NCBI GenBank assembly: GCA_002401495.1
Contig: NVTG01000003.1
Span: 1-7,971 of the forward strand
From: Candidatus Kaiserbacteria bacterium
Lineage (GTDB): Bacteria > Patescibacteria > Paceibacteria > UBA9973 > UBA2100
Direction of reading: 5' to 3'
Length of the DNA: 7,971 bases
Shown: piece by piece, positions 6,549-7,971 of the stretch
How the letters are laid out: every line of letters starts with the position of its first letter
Numbering within the stretch: position 1 is the stretch's first letter
Notes under the pieces: model-generated
Database searches by the model: none
The model's input: only the letters and a program-made list of their open reading frames with translations
What the model was told of the DNA's origin: nothing
Position numbers and translations under genes: made by a program

Positions 6549-6937
6549 AGACGATCCAGAAGGCGCGGGTTGCCCCATTTGGGCTGGCGGTCTTCAAGGG
6601 CGGTTTCGTGGTGGAAGACCTGATCATTGTCAGCGGACTGTTTGTCCAGGCGAAGGCTGATCCAGCGCGGGACCAGTTCGTTGTTGAAATCATCCATCAA
6701 CAGAACGGCGGCAGCTTCGAAATTCTCGAAATCGATATTGGCGATTTCGGCATAGTATTCCGCCAGACTGTTGGTCTTCAGGATCAATCGGTCCGGCACA
6801 TAACGAAGCGTCAGACGTGCCGGGAAAACATCCTTGTCACCGGTCAGGTTGCTTTGCAAGGTAACGACGTAATCAATGCGTGGACCGGGGTTCGGTTCGG
6901 TCAGGATCAGATTACGGCGCTGATAAATCTCAAGCAT
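6536..6937 (-). CDS. QueF-like tunnelling-fold protein lacking the catalytic cysteine
   Basis: This 133-residue cytoplasmic protein (from ATG 6937) resembles the unimodular NADPH-dependent preQ0 reductase QueF in order and spacing of landmarks: NPGPRIDY (16-23; QueF 'NP.P..DY'), RYVPDRLILKTNSLAEYY (45-62; QueF 'RYIPD...ELKSLKLY'), FENFEAAAVLLMDDF (70-84; QueF 'IFHEAVVNRILDDL') and VPRW (89-92; QueF 'DPRW'). The substrate-gripping glutamate of the fold appears kept (E74). However, the protein has no cysteine anywhere, so the nucleophile that forms the thioimide with preQ0 is missing. The NADPH-binding 'SLK' has become SLA, the histidine before the Glu is Phe, and the C-terminal RGG segment is replaced by a charged tail. 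A preQ0 reductase role is therefore unlikely; its real job is unknown. A TTG at 6946 is an alternative start; GGAAG lies close before ATG 6937. The homology is my alignment by eye. Confidence 0.6.
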   Translation of the reverse strand: MLEIYQRRNLILTEPNPGPRIDYVVTLQSNLTGDKDVFPARLTLRYVPDRLILKTNSLAEYYAEIANIDFENFEAAAVLLMDDFNNELVPRWISLRLDKQSADNDQVFHHETALEDRQPKWGNPRLLDRLERY

Positions 6938-6994
6938 TTCTTCCAACCGTTGTCATAAATGGTGGATCAAGGATACGACCGCGCCCCGGACAGG

Positions 6995-7016
6995 AAAAGC
7001 ATTCATTTCAAAATGC
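6995..7016 (-). terminator. Possible weak terminator after the Sel1-type gene
   Basis: On the minus strand, GCATT pairs with AATGC around an 8-nt loop and is followed directly by TTTT. It begins 7 nt after the stop codon of the gene ending at 7024. The stem has only five pairs, so termination would be weak. Confidence 0.3.
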
Positions 7017-7023
7017 CAGGAAC

Positions 7024-7592
7024 TTAAGCCTCTATTCCGTGGTGGGAATTCGGTCCGTCATCATCGGGCACCGGGGCGATTTCAACAAATCGCGATCCGT
7101 CCTGAAACTGAATATGTCCTTTATACCCGGCAATTTGCAGGGCCTCGCGGAAGATGCCGCGAATGTCATCGCGGTTATGGGATTGCAACGGGTTTTCGGT
7201 GCGCACAATCAGATCAAATTTGCTTTCGTCACCTTTTACCAGTCCATCAAGCTGGGTGTGGCCCACCACACTGAAGGACAGATCAAGCAGGAAACGTGTT
7301 CCCTGATCATCGGGTTTGTCCGGGTCGTTCTCATGGTTGCCATGACGCCAACCCATCTGAAGCTGTTCGATCTTGTCGCCCATATTGAACGGCATTGCCA
7401 TGACGCGCCAGCCATCAGGCCTGTCTTCGGTCGCCATGGCACGCAGCTGACCAAAGTCACCTTCAAGTCGTTTAAGTCCGCCGCCATCTGCATCAGCCGC
7501 ACCATTTCGCCCGTATCTTCATCCACGCCACGCCCCAAGCGGTGCATGAGGGCCAGCGTCGCCATACCTGTCGGATCCCCTGCCTCTGCCGC
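7024..7592 (-). pseudogene. Sel1-like repeat protein with conserved C-terminal domain; frameshifted and 5'-truncated at a chimeric junction
   Basis: This is read in two frames. Frame A (7592 down to about 7470) gives a good Sel1 repeat: [29 protein letters not shown] then VRLMQMAAD, the TPR-like helix pair with the family's 'G.GV..D' turn. Frame A then degenerates into W/R/C-rich sequence and stops at 7236. The -1 frame, open from ~7510 to the stop at 7024, continues sensibly as [20 protein letters not shown], then a ~100-residue domain with [44 protein letters not shown] and GIFREALQIAGYKGHIQFQ. That beta-rich pattern faintly resembles the FliK/Flg_hook C-terminal fold, but I do not assign it. 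The frame change lies near 7470-7490. No native start is visible, because upstream of ~7593 the frame runs into isocitrate dehydrogenase sequence. A sequencing/assembly error, a mutation or programmed frameshifting could each explain the break; the first two are likelier. Confidence 0.6.
7470..7476 (-). other. CTTAAAC heptamer at the frame change
   Basis: On the minus strand, frame A reads GAC TTA AAC. Slipping back one base gives CTT AAA, exactly the frame that encodes the C-terminal domain. CTTAAAC is close to, but not, the X XXY YYZ consensus, since the first three bases are not identical. I see no convincing downstream stem-loop or upstream Shine-Dalgarno-like stimulator, so it may be coincidental to an ordinary indel. 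Confidence 0.25.
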
Positions 7593-7601
7593 TTGTTGAT
7601 A
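7593..7601. other. Chimeric junction: isocitrate dehydrogenase to Sel1 repeat with a composition break
   Basis: At codons TAT CAA CAA (minus strand) the frame changes family without a stop, and GC content jumps from roughly 25-30% (7621-7740) to about 60% (7501-7560). Residues EFYQQ fit both a monomeric IDH helix and the start of a Sel1 helix, so the exact breakpoint is uncertain by a few codons. A GGATCC lies 15 bases into the GC-rich side (7573-7578). It lies 370 bases from the window end. Confidence 0.7.
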
Positions 7602-7970
7602 AAATTCAATCAAAGCTGATTTACTTAATACTGATGAATCTATAATTTCACCCGTTAATAACGCTAAGTTATCTTTTAAAACTTTAGTACTGCCGTCTTG
7701 AGCAACAAATTCAATTTTTACATTTGTTGCATAATTAATGGTTGTTGATTGTTCTGACTCGTAAAAGTCACCACCGGACATGCTAGCAACATGCGATTTT
7801 GATTCACTTGACCAAACGCCCATTGAATGTGGATTTTTTTGTGCATAGGACTTAACCGCCGCTGGTGCTCGTCGATCAGAATTACCCTCTCTAAGCACTG
7901 GGTTAACGGCACTGCCTTTAATGCTATCGTATCGAGCCTTAATATCCTGTTCCTGCTCATTGGCTGGCTC
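7593..7970 (-). CDS. icd: Monomeric NADP-dependent isocitrate dehydrogenase, internal fragment (continues past right edge)
   Basis: The minus-strand frame is open to the window edge and gives ~126 residues matching the monomeric-type IDH (~740 aa), the TCA-cycle enzyme converting isocitrate to 2-oxoglutarate with NADP+. The signature [18 protein letters not shown] is intact. By the Azotobacter vinelandii numbering I recall, its Ser, Asn and two Arg correspond to isocitrate ligands S132, N135, R139 and R145. HPHSMG-type sequence (here [19 protein letters not shown]), [16 protein letters not shown] and [17 protein letters not shown] follow in family order, covering about residues 113-238. Then, instead of continuing 'A.QI.DAK', the frame becomes a Sel1 repeat. 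The segment is AT-rich (about 39% GC by hand count over 7621-7920) with A/T-ending codons, unlike the rest of the window. The GTG at 7898 (the Val in NPVL) is internal, not a start. Confidence 0.85.
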
Positions 7971-7971
7971 T

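Noticed and set aside
7024..7437. Treating the C-terminal frame as a separate small gene starting at ATG 7437
   Set aside because: The same frame is open and sensible upstream of that ATG ([16 protein letters not shown]), continuing the Sel1 repeat after a -1 shift, so it is better read as the second half of one broken gene.
6880..7599. 239-codon plus-strand open frame opposite the Sel1-type region
   Set aside because: The minus strand here carries recognisable Sel1 and conserved-domain sequence. The plus-strand product has no motifs and no ribosome binding site that I can see.
7236..7898. Taking the GTG at 7898 as the start of a 220-residue protein
   Set aside because: GTG encodes the Val inside the IDH motif [12 protein letters not shown], the frame is open to the window edge, and the last ~78 residues are out-of-frame translation past the frame change.

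Overview
The window looks like chromosomal DNA from a free-living, flagellated alphaproteobacterium of the Rhodospirillales/Thalassospira type. This rests on mid-50s to low-60s % GC over most of its length, a FliI tail followed by an alphaproteobacterial-type FliJ, and the style of the proteins. The genus is inferred from protein character, not from a search. The last ~380 bases are clearly different in composition and content.

Layout. Positions 2-370 (+) hold the C-terminus of the flagellar export ATPase FliI with an unusually long A/Q/P-rich, then basic tail. It is followed by fliJ (394-822, +). Converging on it from the minus strand is a two-gene operon with only 3 nt between its genes: a TerC/YgdQ-family membrane protein (1317-2048) and a YbaK/EbsC-type aminoacyl-tRNA deacylase (834-1313). 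A 191-bp divergent control region (2049-2239) separates this from a compact three-gene ABC importer operon of the YnjBCD type on the plus strand: a periplasmic binding protein (2240-3481), a double-length permease (3488-5173) and an ATPase (5177-5824). Together these form a complete importer whose substrate cannot be read from the sequence.

After a 143-bp spacer comes a 2-oxoglutarate/Fe(II) dioxygenase of the P4H-like fold (5968-6522, +). It converges on a small minus-strand protein (6536-6937) that carries landmarks of the QueF tunnelling fold but has no cysteine at all, so it cannot be an ordinary preQ0 reductase.

The right end (7024-7971, minus) is the most anomalous part. Reading 5'->3' on the minus strand, an AT-rich segment (7593-7970) encodes about 126 residues of a monomeric NADP isocitrate dehydrogenase. 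It passes in frame, at about 7593-7601 and exactly where the base composition jumps, into a GC-rich Sel1-like repeat. A -1 frame change near the heptamer CTTAAAC (7470-7476) is then needed to read on into a conserved-looking C-terminal domain ending at 7024. The likeliest reading is a chimeric join (assembly or cloning artefact, or less likely a real recombination) followed by an indel. A true gene fusion or programmed frameshift is possible but would need read-level proof.

I see no tRNA, rRNA, CRISPR array, insertion sequence or phage module. No coherent novel defence or biosynthetic system is evident. The points most worth following are the cysteine-less QueF-like protein and the chimeric right end.
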